Positions 44,264-56,300 of a stretch of DNA of 64,000 bases are shown piece after piece. The translations under genes and the position numbers were made by a program. How positions within the stretch are numbered: the first letter of the stretch is position 1; every line of letters starts with the position of its first letter. Under the pieces are notes generated by a model. The model searched no databases. It was not told the origin of the DNA and worked only from the letters and a program-made list of their open reading frames with translations. The DNA lies in contig CM044874.1 in assembly GCA_024500155.1 (NCBI GenBank), positions 7,889,001-7,953,000 on the forward strand. The letters run 5' to 3'. Source of the stretch: Chenopodium formosanum. Taxonomy: Eukaryota > Streptophyta > Magnoliopsida > Caryophyllales > Amaranthaceae.

Positions 44264-46609
44264 TACAGCGCCGGAGGACGTATGCCCATCATATCATAAA
44301 AATGCGCCGTACGAGGAGTCACCTCTCCACCAGATCCAGCTCCAGCTCCAGTCTCCGTAGGAGGAGAAACACTCAATGTGGGACCACTCCAGCCAAGATC
44401 AACCTGAGGCTGAGGCCGCGGAGGCTGCTACGATGACGAGCCTATCTCGTACATCCCACCACCTCTGAAAGCCGAGGTAGCCGCTCCTACCGGTGTAGCG
44501 TGAGCACCCTCAGAAGAAGATCCCGAGCCCTCTGCAACGTCAGCACAAGCAGCCTCAGAGCGACCACCTCTACCCCCTGACGAAGTGCGGCGACGTCTCG
44601 AGCTAGACCTCGCTGGATCCCTCCGCCCCTCAGGTCTCGTACGGGTGTGAGAAGCAATAGGCTGGCCCTGCAAAAAAAAAATTAAATCAGAAACAAGGTA
44701 AAAGTGAAGCAGCAACGCAAAAATAATGAGTAAAGAAAGGTTACCTCTCGGATGACGTCATCCCGACGGCAGGTGGCCGCGTTCCTCATCCGGACGAGCT
44801 GGCTCTGGAAGGCATCTATACATCGTGCCATCGCCAAAATCACCTCACGTGAAAACTGTCAGAGAAATAAGTCAGTAAACATGCATGATATATGGACAAC
44901 AACAAAAAAATTGTGGGTAACTAGGCTTACTCGAGTCTGGTGGCGAGGAATTGACTGCTCTACGAAGCGCTCACCCTCGGGAGCTGGAGAAATCATCTCC
45001 TCGATCGGCCCATACATCCCATGATAGTGGATGGACATACGGGGTGGCACAAACTCAGCAGCACCGTCCTGATAAGACAAAAAAGTCAGTAAAACATTAC
45101 TTGGGGGCTACCTCGTGGAAAGTAAAGAGCTGAAAATCTTACCCTCACATCCTCAACCGGTACGGGGGCTGAAGCTAACAAAGGTAGTAGCTCCTCAGCA
45201 TAACACCGCCCAAGGATTACATGGGACCGCCAAGGGGTACCAGCTCCCTAAGACATGCTCGACAACCGCGCCTCGTTGAACATATGACGTGGTGGAGCAG
45301 CAGGAACGACGAAGACATCAGAAGAATGTTTCTAGCGACCCTCTCTCCCAAGTACGCGATCGCTCTATAAGTCCCCAGAAAATAGCGACGCTCAGCAGAA
45401 TATTGTACGGCTAACCCAGGGACTGTCCAACCACCCCACGGCCGGTATACCACCTCAGGTCCCTATAAAGAGCATCAATCAGGCAAGAATATGTCTAAAG
45501 CACCGCGGAAAAGAAAAATAAACAATAAAAGTCGTACCGAGATTATCCAATTCCGGACATGTGCAGTAGACATATCCACATGATGACCGCCCCAAGAGGC
45601 GCTCACTGGAAATCCCCGCGGCGATGGTCTCGCCGGCGCAGCAGAAGGAAAGTACTCGTAGAACAAGATCTACAAGGGTTTAAAAGTGTGAGTAAATGCT
45701 AACTAATATGTAGAGCTAAACCTTATAGGGAATAATGTTTACCTCTACGACCTTCCAAAAGGCAGATAAAGCGACATTCGTCCCAAAGGACCGGTGTCGA
45801 CACGAGTCCCTCAGCGCACGAACGAAGTCAGCATAGGCCACGCTGGCCCTGTCATAAGTCCCGATCCGGTGAAGATCACGGACAGCATGAAGATAGTAAA
45901 GCAACGCCCTACTACCTTTGTCAGGGGAGAATGTCCCTGACAATAAAATCAGCGGAAAGATGCGCACCCGCTGCTCTCGGGTGGTCGCATCGTCATTAAG
46001 AGCCGCTGCTAGTGTCGAGCGGCGAATTCCCCTAGCGCTAAACTGAGTCGTCTCGACCTCAACTCGGACCCGAATAGCGATCGGCCCCAACAGCTCCTCG
46101 ACCTCCGAAGAGAAGACGTCGATTCCACTATCAAACGGCAGTGGCATAGAAGTGAACTCTAGTCCTGTGATGAGACTGAAGTCCGTAGGGGTGACTATCA
46201 TCTCGCCCTAGGGGAAATGGAAGGTGTTGGTGGTGTCCCAGAAGAACTCCACCAAAGCGCGCACTACGTGGTGACCCCCGCTGGAGGCAACCATAGCCTC
46301 GGAGGTCTCGAATAGAGTAGCTAGTCCGCAAGACTCCCATAGGAGCCTCGTCTCAAGATCCCTGGCGATGTACATCCTGTATGAATCGCCTAAACCATCA
46401 CAGCCAGAGCCGTGATGTCGCGTCCTGCCGGGCGCGATGCCCCGTCTCACCCTTTCAGAAATTTGGTGGACAGGGGCGAAGAACAGGGTCCACTCATCCC
46501 ACTCCGGAAGCCGACCAAGCGAAGTGGACGGCTCGGCGTCGTCCTCCACGGGCTCATGCTCTCGTCTAGTGTTTCGGGACCGTAAACCCGAGCCTCGTTG
46601 TCTAGCCAT
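44264..46609 (-). pseudogene. Antisense gene 1 in Retand B, six exons, plant-mobile-domain-like
   Basis: Starts MARQRGSGLRSRN at 46609. Exons inferred from GT-AG sites are 46609-45743, 45669-45538, 45462-45143, 45068-44931, 44855-44745 and 44667-44264, and every intron falls in phase 0. Exon 1 carries the FHFP..GEM-VTPTDFSLITGL region and a long helical region; exon 2 has LFYEYFPSAAP; exon 3 has RPWGGW. These are features of plant mobile domain (aminotransferase-like) proteins such as those of the MAIL/MAIN group. The C-terminus is Arg/Ser/Gly-rich and low complexity. Lesions: TAG 46208-46210, a frame change and a stop in exon 3, and TAG 44428-44430. Extra antisense ORFs are known in Tat elements. 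The multi-exon structure is what I find striking. Confidence 0.75.
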
Positions 46610-48085
46610 GCTAAATTGTGCAGAATCATCATAAATTAAGGTTCTATAGTATCTAATGTTCGCCTAGCCGCATGATACTATGTTCACAAGAAAAAAAAAA
46701 AAAACAGAGTACGTAGTACTAAAACAGAGCACAAATTCAAATTTGAGCATAACAGCATTTTTCAAGCAATCAAACAATTTCTTGCAACACTATAGTGATT
46801 ATTGTGACAAATTGAACAAGAATTGCTAGCAAAAATATCAAGAACGAGTCACATTGTCCTTCATGACCTTAAGAGGTCCAACAATGGCAAATTGCTCATT
46901 TCTTCACCGAATTGAGTCAAACAAGTCTCAAATTACTCCCAAGGCAATATACAAACATAATCAAACAATTTCATGGCATAAAACTTGACAAACAAAGCAA
47001 ATTGAGCATGATAAGTTTCTAATTTTCATGAAATTCCTGAATAAACATGCCAAGAATTCATAAAAACTGATGTGAGTTTGAAGAAAACTTACATAGATCA
47101 GGAAAATAGATGAAAAGAGCTTTGATTTGCAACAAATTTGAGCAAATTCGGTTGAGAAACGAGCAAGAACCGAGCAATTGAAGTTTTTGGACTTTTTTCG
47201 AGCAAAATCGCGACGAGCAGCCAGCAAAATGAAGAGGAAAGGGGTATTTAAGGAAATGCCCGTGCTGGCGCCAAGCCCAATTTGACATGATTTAGTAATC
47301 GGCTTGATTACATGAAGTGATCGACCTGATAAGAAATCGTCTCACTTAGCTTAAAGCGCCTAAGCATTGGCTCATTAGCAAAAAGCACCGACATATAGGT
47401 ACAAAAGCAAAAAGCGCCGACATACAGGTTCAAAACAACGGAAGCGCTGACGTATAGGCATAGCGGGAGCAAAGTTCAGGCGAACTTTTAAAGATCGACA
47501 GGCGTGGATCTTCGGTAATTTCCTCTGGAAAATTATCGCATCAAAAGATGACTTCAAGAGAAGATATCTTCGACAACATTCCCTAGCTTGCGGAGAGTTG
47601 TCACGAACAACTGGAGGTAATTTCGGGAAAAGTTATCTTCGATAGTATTCCCTTGGACGTGGAATATTATCAATACGGATGAGGGTTTGTTTCAAGAGAA
47701 GCAATCTTCGATAGTATTCCCTTGGACGTGGAATATTATCATAGCGGAGGAGGATCGTTTCAGGTAGAGCAATCTTCTAATTTGGAAGCAGTTACAGGCG
47801 TAGCGGTTTTCAAGCGGGATGGCATTCTCTAGCTTGTAGGAGGTCATCAAAACAACAGTAAAGCGGCAGCAAATCAAAAACTTTCAAAGACGTATGCTCG
47901 ACGGTGCAAGATACGCGTTTCTTAACTCTTTTATCTGTTTAGCTAACGCTAGTTTTGCAGGTATCGGCGTTACAAAAGTGATTTAGGATCGCAGAACGTT
48001 CTGAATCATTCTCCGTCCCTATCGCTACTTTGACTTTTGTTTTCGAAACTTGCGTTTCTCCAAACTCAGTCAAAGTGGGGGCTTC
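46610..48085. other. Retand B distal tail and polypurine tract
   Basis: The upstream side of antisense gene 1, AT-rich to about 47230, without an ORF I can support. 47275-47500 matches Retand A at 19320-19450 and has short AAGCGCCGACATA(C/T)AGGT repeats. 47580-47800 matches 20290-20560. It ends with AAAGTGGGGGCTTC before the LTR. Confidence 0.65.
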
Positions 48086-50122
48086 TGTAGACACCCATTT
48101 GTGTCTCCCCAAAACCAAACCCAGTGATGAGTACCTTTCACATTGAATCATAATCGAATGAACTGAAAGTGTTGAAAGTCTAGTGTTGCGGATAATTTTC
48201 ATTCTTTTCTCTTCTCTCTGTTTTTAAAAAATTATATTAAGAAAACAGCTAATCCATTTTGGTTGGTCCATGATATGGGTCCAATAGAAGTGTAGTTGGA
48301 TGGGGCTTGCAAAGACCTTTCCAACAATATATTATAAGACCAATTCCGATGAATATTGAGGAAGTTATGGCCAATTTACTAAACTGGGCCCGGTTTGAGC
48401 CTTATATACGGCCCAATGATCTAGGGGAAAGCCTAATATGATTTATCATTCCTAATGCAATTAGGAATGGTTTTAGTCTTCTATAGTTTTCTAGAAGGTT
48501 CTTTTCATTCCTAATTCAATTAGCATTGATAAATTGACTTTTCAGAGTTTGAATCAAAATCGAATAGCATTTTCGAGGAAATTATATGATTTTATCCTCC
48601 AGTACGGTAAACTTATCTGATTTTCGAAAACGCGTTGAAAATAAGCTTGGGGCCTAACCACAGGCCTTGGCGCCTGGAACCAGGCCTGGCGCCTGGCGCT
48701 AGTGTTGGTGCCTGGCGCCAGTTAGCCAAGGGTGGCGCCAGCTCTGTTTTCTGTGCGTCAGACTCTTTTTTGTTTATTTTATCTTTTTGGCTGATTTTCT
48801 CTATAAATATCGTATTAAAAACTCCGTTTTCAATCATCATCTACATCCATCATTCACCTACAATCCGTTTTCATTCGCAATCATTAATTCTCTAATTCTC
48901 TCTTAATCATTCACCAACTCTCGTCAAGTTTTCTTCATTATTCTCTTTTTCTCTCTCTTTTTCTAAACTAGCTTTTTACATACAAAATTCCGCATTCACA
49001 AGATCTAGAAACACCTAGCCATATTCGAAGTTGTCTTCGCCCTAGACGTGAAAGGTTTTAATTTCTGAGGCTTTGGTCCCAAATCTCTATTTCAATTATT
49101 TAATTTAATTGTTTGATTTATTATTTTCGTTGAAGTTACTAACGTTTGTATTTTGTAATTAGAAAGATGTACGAGGCATCCAAGTAAGTACTTTAATGGT
49201 TTTTATTGATGTTATTATATAGAAATCATGCTTAGATTGTCCTTATTATTCCTAGTATCATGTTAGGATGTTTTCCTTAATTTCATGTTTAGGGTATTTT
49301 TAATATTAAATATGATTGTTACAATGTTTCCTATGTTCTTCCTAATATTTATTCATGTTAGTATCATGTTAGGATTAAAGATTTGATTTTTATTGCTTAG
49401 TGACATGCTAGGGTTTGTTATTAATCTTGTTAGTATCATGCCTAGGATCTTGCTATTATTATTATGCTTTAACATGATCTATGATTATATTTATAATTGT
49501 TATGATTATAATTTTATAATTATTATTATTATGATTAACATGATTATTATTGTGGTTATTAATTGTTATTCAAGATATTGATTTTTATTATTATGTTGCT
49601 TGCTTATTTATTATTTATTGCTTGATCACGCCTTTTATGCATGTTGAAGGGAATTGGTACTTGTAATCACGCTTAATAAGATAATTAATAATCTTGTTTG
49701 GGTTAATGTGATTATAATTCAAGTGATTGCCAATAATAGATTTATTTGTGCATTAATATTCAACCAACATAGATAAACAGGTTTAGGGTTAATCTATTGA
49801 TTGCATGTTAATTAAAAAGCGCACATGAATACGATCAGAATAAAGTAGAGGCCTATTATTAGGGCAGGTTCAATCTCTTTTAGGTTGGATTTGTACCTTC
49901 ATCCCCGAACCCTTATTTGAATCTAGACCTTATGGAGTTGACGATCTCTTGGATCGTTAAGGGGTGTAACCTTCACCTCGTGAACGGTTTACAAGTTCCT
50001 TAAAAAACTTGTTGGCGACTCTTTTGCTCTATCTTCTTCCCTTTTGGACGCCACCGTACTTTAGTGTATGATCACAGTGGGGTTCGAGCTAGTGGGATTA
50101 AAGCTTGAAATTATTCCCTACA
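48086..50122 (+). repeat. Retand B 3' LTR
   Basis: TGTAGACACCC to TTCCCTACA, 2,037 bases against 1,984 in the shared LTR. The length difference comes from several small indels. It includes TGGCGCC clusters at 48650-48740 and TATAAATA at 48802-48809. Confidence 0.92.
48802..48809 (+). promoter_or_regulatory. Putative TATA box in the Retand B 3' LTR
   Basis: TATAAATA in the same context as at 21564. Confidence 0.5.
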
Positions 50123-50476
50123 CTATTACTATAACATATGTTCCTGTTGCTGTATTTCTCGTTTTTTACCTATGTTTGCTGTTGATTCACCCAATCACTC
50201 CCCATTCACCTAGTAACTCAGGCTGTGTAATTGGTTTTTTTTAATGATCATATCTAATATCAAGAATTGCTAATTTTGTCCACGACTATATAAATTTCAT
50301 CAAGACCTAGTCTTTCTCTTAAGAAACTAAAGTAATAAAAGGCAGGAGAGAATTTACAAGTTAGTAGTCATGGATCAATACTTTTATATTTATGCATAGC
50401 TATGGTGAATTTTGGCTTCCAAAGTCTGCAAGATGTAAATGCAATACATTCTAATTATTGGACCTTTGTTGTTTAG
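50123..50476. other. Flank of Retand B, possibly intronic
   Basis: AT-rich with no ORF. It ends in TTTGTTGTTTAG, a plausible splice acceptor for the exon-like stretch that follows. Confidence 0.35.
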
Positions 50477-50764
50477 GAGCTCATAGATTATAATAATGTC
50501 TCTACTCCACGAGATTGGACTAGATGAGTTAAGAGCTTTGAAGCAAAAGGCCATATTGGAAATGGGTTAAAGGCTACCCTCCACAAATCGGCCTCGCAAT
50601 TGGAATTATTTTTTGCAAGGGGTCCCAATATAAAAGACTATAACTTCCGAGATGTAGATCTTTTGAAGCCTAACATTTTGGCTCCTAGAGCTCTCATATG
50701 GGGAGCTTGGTCTCCAAACGGAGCTGACGAACCCAACTACGTGGGTGTGAGTGTCATTTTATGA
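50477..50764 (+). pseudogene. Exon-like fragment of an unrecognised gene
   Basis: After a polypyrimidine-AG border at 50476, one frame reads 95 codons to a TGA at 50762, interrupted only by a TGA at 50525-50527. The composition is protein-like and contains SQLELFFARGPNIKDY, NFRDVDLLKPNI and RALIWGAWSPNGADEPN. I do not recognise the family. It could be a host gene exon, a captured fragment or an old insertion of foreign origin. It lies just upstream of CACTA-2, which may have inserted in the same gene. Confidence 0.35.
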
Positions 50765-50828
50765 CAAGTTCAATTAGGGGTTAATTTTCTCATTTGATGG
50801 AAGTTAGAAGCATCCAAGGTTATGAATT

Positions 50829-51040
50829 CACTACGTGAAAAAATGGAATTGGCACCGGTTCAAACCCGGCCTAAGGCACCGGTTTGAACCCGTGCCAATA
50901 TAGGGGGTGCCAATTACCTCCCTTTTTGGCACCGGTTCAAAACCGGTGCCATAAACAGGTTTTGACACCGGTTAAGGGGTGCCAAAAATACTAAAAAAAA
51001 GTTTTAATCCCTCCTTTTGGCACCGATTAACTGGTGCCAA
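50829..51040. repeat. CACTA-2 left terminus and subterminal repeats
   Basis: The terminal inverted repeat is followed by at least six GGCACCGGTT or AACCGGTGCC copies in both orientations. Confidence 0.9.
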
Positions 51041-52078
51041 AAATGTACAAAATTTTTTTTTTTTTCTTTTTTGTCTTCACTTAACAATTAAATCAACTAA
51101 AAAAAATAACATCACAATATAAATCGAATTGGTTTCAATATAATCCAAAATTTACAATGTATAATCAAATCCAAAATTACAATATAAATCAATTACAACT
51201 AACATATAAATAAATAAAAAAATTACATTATAAATCATAAAAAAATTACAATATACTCGTAAATCAAAAAGAAAATTACATTATGAACATATCAGTATTC
51301 TTGCATAATCTGTACTTGCACCAATTAAAACAGAAAAAAAAAAACAATTGGTAAAAATAAGCTTAAGAATAAATAAAAAAAAAAAACCCAAAAATTCAAT
51401 CCAAACAATTCAAACCCAGAAAAAAAGCATTAATTCAAACCAAGGAAAAAAAAAGATAGAAATTCAAATCGAAATTAAAAAAATATCAAAATCGAAAAAA
51501 AAAACAAAAATGAAATCGAAAAAAAAAAACAAAAATCGAAAAAAAAAAACCAATTTAAATTGAAACCCAAAAAACCAAAATCAAAAACAAAATCCCAGAA
51601 ATCGAAAACAAAAACCAAAATCAAAAATCAAAATAAAAATCAAAATTGAAACCCAAAAAACCAAAATAAAAAACAAAATCTTAGAAATCGGAAAAAAAAA
51701 AAAAACCAAAATTAAAAACTAAAATAAAAATTGAAACCCAGAAAACCAAAATGAAAAAAAAAAATCCCACAAATCGAATAAAAAAAACCAAAATGGAAAA
51801 TAAAAACCAAAATCGAAAAAAAAAAATCAAATACAAAAAAAAAAACCAAAATCGAATAATCGAAAAAAAAAAACAGAACTTGAAAAAAAACATCCCAAAA
51901 ATTGTTGTTGATGTTGATGCTAGTGGTGGTGCTTGAACTTTGTAGTGGTGGTGGCGGCTGTTGTTGCGGTGGGACTTTGGTTGCTGCAGATCCAAGGGGA
52001 GAAGAGATCGAACCTTCGATGAAAGAAGATGAAGATGGAGATGAAAGATAAAAGAAGAACGAAGAGAGAGAGAGAAAT

Positions 52079-52111
<33 letters not shown>

Positions 52112-52131
52112 TGAGATCGAAGGGAGATGAA
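51041..52131. repeat. CACTA-2 interior: A-rich low-complexity and GA-rich sequence
   Basis: About 51300-51905 is a long run of AAAACCAAAATCGAAAAA-type units with GAAACCCAGAAAACC. The ORFs over it are lysine/asparagine-rich and compositional. 51905-52000 has GGTGGTGG-type triplets. 52000-52130 is a GA-rich tract whose continuation is at 61776-61860 beyond the LTR element. No gene is seen. Confidence 0.7.
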
Positions 52132-52136
52132 AAAAG
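52132..52136. repeat. Target-site duplication, left copy
   Basis: AAAAG directly before the 5' LTR, repeated at 61771-61775 after the 3' LTR. Confidence 0.88.
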
Positions 52137-53371
52137 TGAAAGGAATGGTGTCCTTCGAACAAGTGTATTATTCTGATAGAAGGTTCATAATTAATAGAAA
52201 GCTAATATATTCAGCAAGGTCAAGTGATCGGAATGCCTAGGTGGAGGCCGCTTCCGATCAGTAATATTTATATAATTAATATTACAGCTTAATCTTGACT
52301 GAACCCTTCGGGTCACACCCAAGCAAATATATGCGAACCAACTCGACGAATTAATTCGAAAGAAATTAATTCGTCGCCCGAGTGTTAAATAATTAGACAT
52401 CAGTAATTCGAGCTTAGAGCGTCGAAACCGATCGTCGGAAGTCGAGTCTAAATAATAAAAGACGAGACGCACAAAATAATAATAAATCAACAATATTCCC
52501 GAAAATACCCCTAGCATTGGAGTGCCCCGAGCATCCAAATGCTAAGGGCAAGACGAGCCGGCGCACCTTGCTGCAGCCATGGCCACCCGTGGCTACGCAC
52601 AGCAGCAGCCACGCCGCGCCACGGCAGCAGCCGCAGCCGCACCACGCCACAGCAGCAGCTGGTACGGGCTGGGTGTAGGCCAGGTGCGGGCTGGTGCGGG
52701 TTGGGCTCGGGCCGGGCTCGGGCTTGGCTCGTGACTTGGCTCGGGCCATAGGGCCGTGAATAAGGGGAAGGTTGGAATATGGGAGCAAGTGGGTTGCCAT
52801 GTGGCACAAGGTGAGGGAGAGAGTGGGGAGCAAGTTTGGTCCCCATCTCCAAGTGGTCCTCACCTACTCTCTTATGTATGCTTGACATTTGTTGATTTAT
52901 TACTAGTTTGCTTAATAATTTTATTTTAGCTTTAAAATAAAATGAGAAAATCTCATTGTCCCACATTAATGGGAGTGATTTTCATACTCCCATCATTCCC
53001 TATAAATACCCAACTTTGGGCATTGGAAATGATGCTTGAGTGGGAGTTAAATAGAGCATTCCATAATATTGGAAAAACTCTTAAACTCATATAACACTCG
53101 GGTTTTGGTCAGAGCTCGCTAACCCCCAGGTAGTAGACCTTAAAGTTGTGTTCGCCTTTTTGTGGGTGGATACCGTCGGAGGCGCAGCGCTTGACGTGCT
53201 CGTAGCTTTCAAGTAAGAGCCCCGGTTTTTGGGCGAAGCTCGCTTCGAGGGTAAGATTCGTTATCTTTTCTTTGTGTTTATTTATTTATGCTTTATGATT
53301 TTAATTATTGCGATCGGTTCCTTGTGTCGGGGTTTGTTTCCGCGGTGAGTCGGACTCACCAAACCCTAATA
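52137..53371 (+). repeat. Copia-type element 5' LTR
   Basis: Matches 60507-61770. It includes a GC-rich block (52555-52750) of GCAGCAGCC and GGGCTCGGGC units and a TATA box at 53001. The two LTRs differ in copy number of the GGGCTCGGGC-like units. Confidence 0.92.
53001..53008 (+). promoter_or_regulatory. Putative TATA box in the 5' LTR
   Basis: TATAAATA in ATTCCCTATAAATACCC, conserved in the 3' LTR at 61400-61407. A strong candidate for the LTR core promoter. Confidence 0.65.
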
Positions 53372-53372
53372 G

Positions 53373-53388
53373 CGGTATCGGAGCCCCG
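53373..53388 (+). promoter_or_regulatory. Primer-binding site, initiator-Met tRNA type
   Basis: GCGGTATCGGAGCCCC beside the LTR end resembles the usual TGGTATCAGAGC site with substitutions. Confidence 0.65.
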
Positions 53389-56300
53389 CTCGTTTATTTT
53401 TATAATCATATTTTTAAAGGTTTATTTTGGCTTAATTTTCTGGTTTAAGTTGCTAATTAGATTAGTAGCTCGATTTTATTTATTTTAATCCCGTTTTAAT
53501 GTCGATTTTGGCCCAGAACCCAGATTTTCGCCCAAGACTAGTGAATTTTGGGTGGAAAACGTGTTCTGGAAAGGTTTTTATCCCCAAAGGGTACTGTGTT
53601 TTAGCCAAATTCTTACCAGAAATGCCTGTTTCGAGGGTTTTTTTCGTTTTTTACGAAAAAAATTTAAGTCTTTTCTAACCTTGAAATTAATGGCATAAAT
53701 TGTTGATTATATGGTTGATTATTTGCATTATTTTCTGCATTTTTATGTCCCCTTAAAGCACACTTACTTGGTAGTATTTGATGCTTAAAGGTTGATTTAT
53801 TTTCACATAATTGCAAACTAATTGCTTTTTAATGTGAAAGTTTTAATTTTGAGGCTTCCTAAGTGTTAAAGATTCAATCTTTATTTGTGATAAGTGATTG
53901 AAACTTTAAAAACCACTAAATTCCATGTTATTTTGTGTTAAACTTTGATGTTTTAATCATTTTGAGTTGATTGGAAACATAAAGATTCGATTTTTGTGAT
54001 AGAAATTTGGTTATCTTCAGGTTGGAAGATATAATTTTCAAGGATTCACAAAATTTAGATGTTGGAATTTTCATTTGAACATTAAAGTTCATATTTTTCC
54101 AACTTCCCTTTACTTTGTCAAATTCTCAAGTTTAATTTAAATTGATTAAATTGAAAGTGAGAAATTGCCTCAATTTTATGTTGCACCAAGATAAACCAAT
54201 TTAATTAAGAATGGTTCTTGGAATTATTTTGGTTATTTGCACTTTGAAAATTTTATTAAGTTAGACTTGTTTAAAATTTTATTTTGCTCTCTAATTAGTT
54301 CTAAAATTAATTTAGAATTAATTAATGTTGTCTCGCGAAAAGGGATCAAATCCCGAGGCCGTGGCACGCAAAACGAGGCATTGCATCACCTTGGCGAGCC
54401 GGGCTGCACAACATCCCATTTGTGGCTTCCAAGGTGGCAGCACCACCTTACTTGCGGCCACACGCGCGGCAGCAGCACACGCGGGCTGCAGCAGCCACGC
54501 GCGGCTGTGCCGTGGCAGCAGCTCGCGGCCGTGTGCCGTGGGCCGTGTGTTCGTGGTCTTGGCGTGTGTGTATGCTTGGTGCGGTGAGGTGTCTAGCCGT
54601 AGTAGGCTTGATGTTGCTTATTTTGCCGTTTTATCTATTTTAATTAATTTTGTTTATTTTAATTAAAATTTTGGGAGGCTAGGCCTCGGTTTTGAGCGGC
54701 ATTGGCAAAATTTCATTTTGACAAGTTTGGGTGCTACCGACTTAATTAATTAGATTAATTAAGGAAATGCGAAATTTAGTGGGAGCTTCAATTATTAATG
54801 ACGTAAATTATATAATCGGTTAAACAACTTTGACTAGTTTTAATTAGGCGTGTTAATCGGATTAACCACCTAGAATAATTACTAGTGCGCGCGTTGTTTA
54901 AATGCATTTTATTTTGTTTTAGTTTGTAAATTGCATGGGCCATTCACAAATAGTGAATGGATGAATGGAATACATATATTCTCTCTCACGGGTTTTATGA
55001 AATGGCAATTAGTGGGACCCGACTAGGATAGAAAATACGGACTACGTGCCGTTATGTATTTTTGTAAATCTAAATACGGTCTACGCACCGTTAAGTATTT
55101 TTGTACTTTATTATTTAGATCATTCCTAGTTGTAGACACTAGTTTTTTGCATAGTTTGGTGAAGTCTTGAAGACGGCGTATCTTGGAAGACAAAGCCTTG
55201 AATTGCAAATGAAGACCTTTTGAAGATATGAAGATCTCAAGGGGTCATGCTAGTTGCCAATATGCATCTATAATTTCGCTTTATATTTTATGCCTATATA
55301 TATATGTGTGAATTATTCGTTAGATGCATGTTTAGGTTTTCTTGATGTTGCGATGATTAGTTAAGTTCACTTAAATCAACCAACATAGAAATCCTAGGTC
55401 CCTAAAAATATTGAGTCAAACTTGCCTTTCCAAAACAACACTTACTAACCGAACGAGAGTAATGGTAGGCTACGCCAAAGCGAGGTGCCATCACTTCTCC
55501 AAGGGGCATAAGGCACACTGGGTGTGCACGTTGGTTTTGGTTTAACTCATCGGCATGAGTGAGGAGTCCTCACATACCGTGGCAAAAGAGATACATCGTC
55601 AAAGATGCATTAGATGCGACGATTGTCTAACCAAGAGTGGCTTAGAGCCATTAGCAAGGAAATGCTTACCCTAGAAGATTGAGTGTTTAAGACAAGCCAA
55701 AGCATGCTTAACCACTCTTTGTTTCTTCGGATTTTGGAATCGCCTTATTTTCGCCAAATAGGGACAATTATTATGCGTAAATAAGACGTTTAATAAGATT
55801 GAAGTTTGCATGAATGCTATTAAATTTCAAACTTATTATGTTCTTGATAAATGGTTATACTTTGCACTTATATTTATAGTATTCTAAATCAAATAATATT
55901 GTTTCCATGATTGGTAAAGGAAATCCTTGAGAATAGTTCTCAAAGAAAGGAAAAGCATTTCTAAAATACAATTCTCATGAATGACTTTTATAATTAAGTC
56001 TGAAAGGACGGTTGGACATCATGTATTCAAAATACTAGGTAGTTTTGATAAAACATGAGGTATTGAGTTGCAAACTCAAGATTGTCAATGTTTGACAACC
56101 AACGTATCTTTTCGCATCATACATAATTGAGTAGGACTCGTTGATGTAGTAATTCGAGTAAGAATTAATGGAAAAGATGAAACTTTGTTTAACGATGCAC
56201 TAGGTGCTTGATTATGCCTAACAAAGTATAAGAGTCAAGGTACTTAAAGAAATTATTCTTAAAGTAAGATTATGAGATGTTGTATGATAAGAAATATAGG

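Larger units (their letters stand above)
20845..50122 (+). mobile_element. Retand B: Tat/Retand-like Ty3/gypsy element with nested Athila element
   Basis: 5' LTR 20845-22828 and 3' LTR 48086-50122. The interior resumes at 33011 after the nested element and its target duplication. Order: leader, gag, protease, reverse transcriptase, RNase H, a second RNase H-like domain, integrase, then two antisense genes and a non-coding tail. The dual RNase H arrangement and the large size (about 19 kb without the insertion) fit the Tat group that includes Ogre and Retand. At least eight frame lesions in gag-pol and the split primer-binding site make it inactive. No left-hand target duplication can be checked because A adjoins. 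Confidence 0.88.

Noticed and set aside
51348..51995. Lysine/asparagine-rich ORF and its phenylalanine-rich complement
   Set aside because: A-rich low-complexity tract inside CACTA-2, so the composition alone explains the open frames.
52191..52966. Minus-strand ORFs in both copia-type LTRs (also 60564-61365)
   Set aside because: They occur in LTR sequence in GC-rich repeats and do not match a known family. Presence in both copies only reflects LTR duplication.
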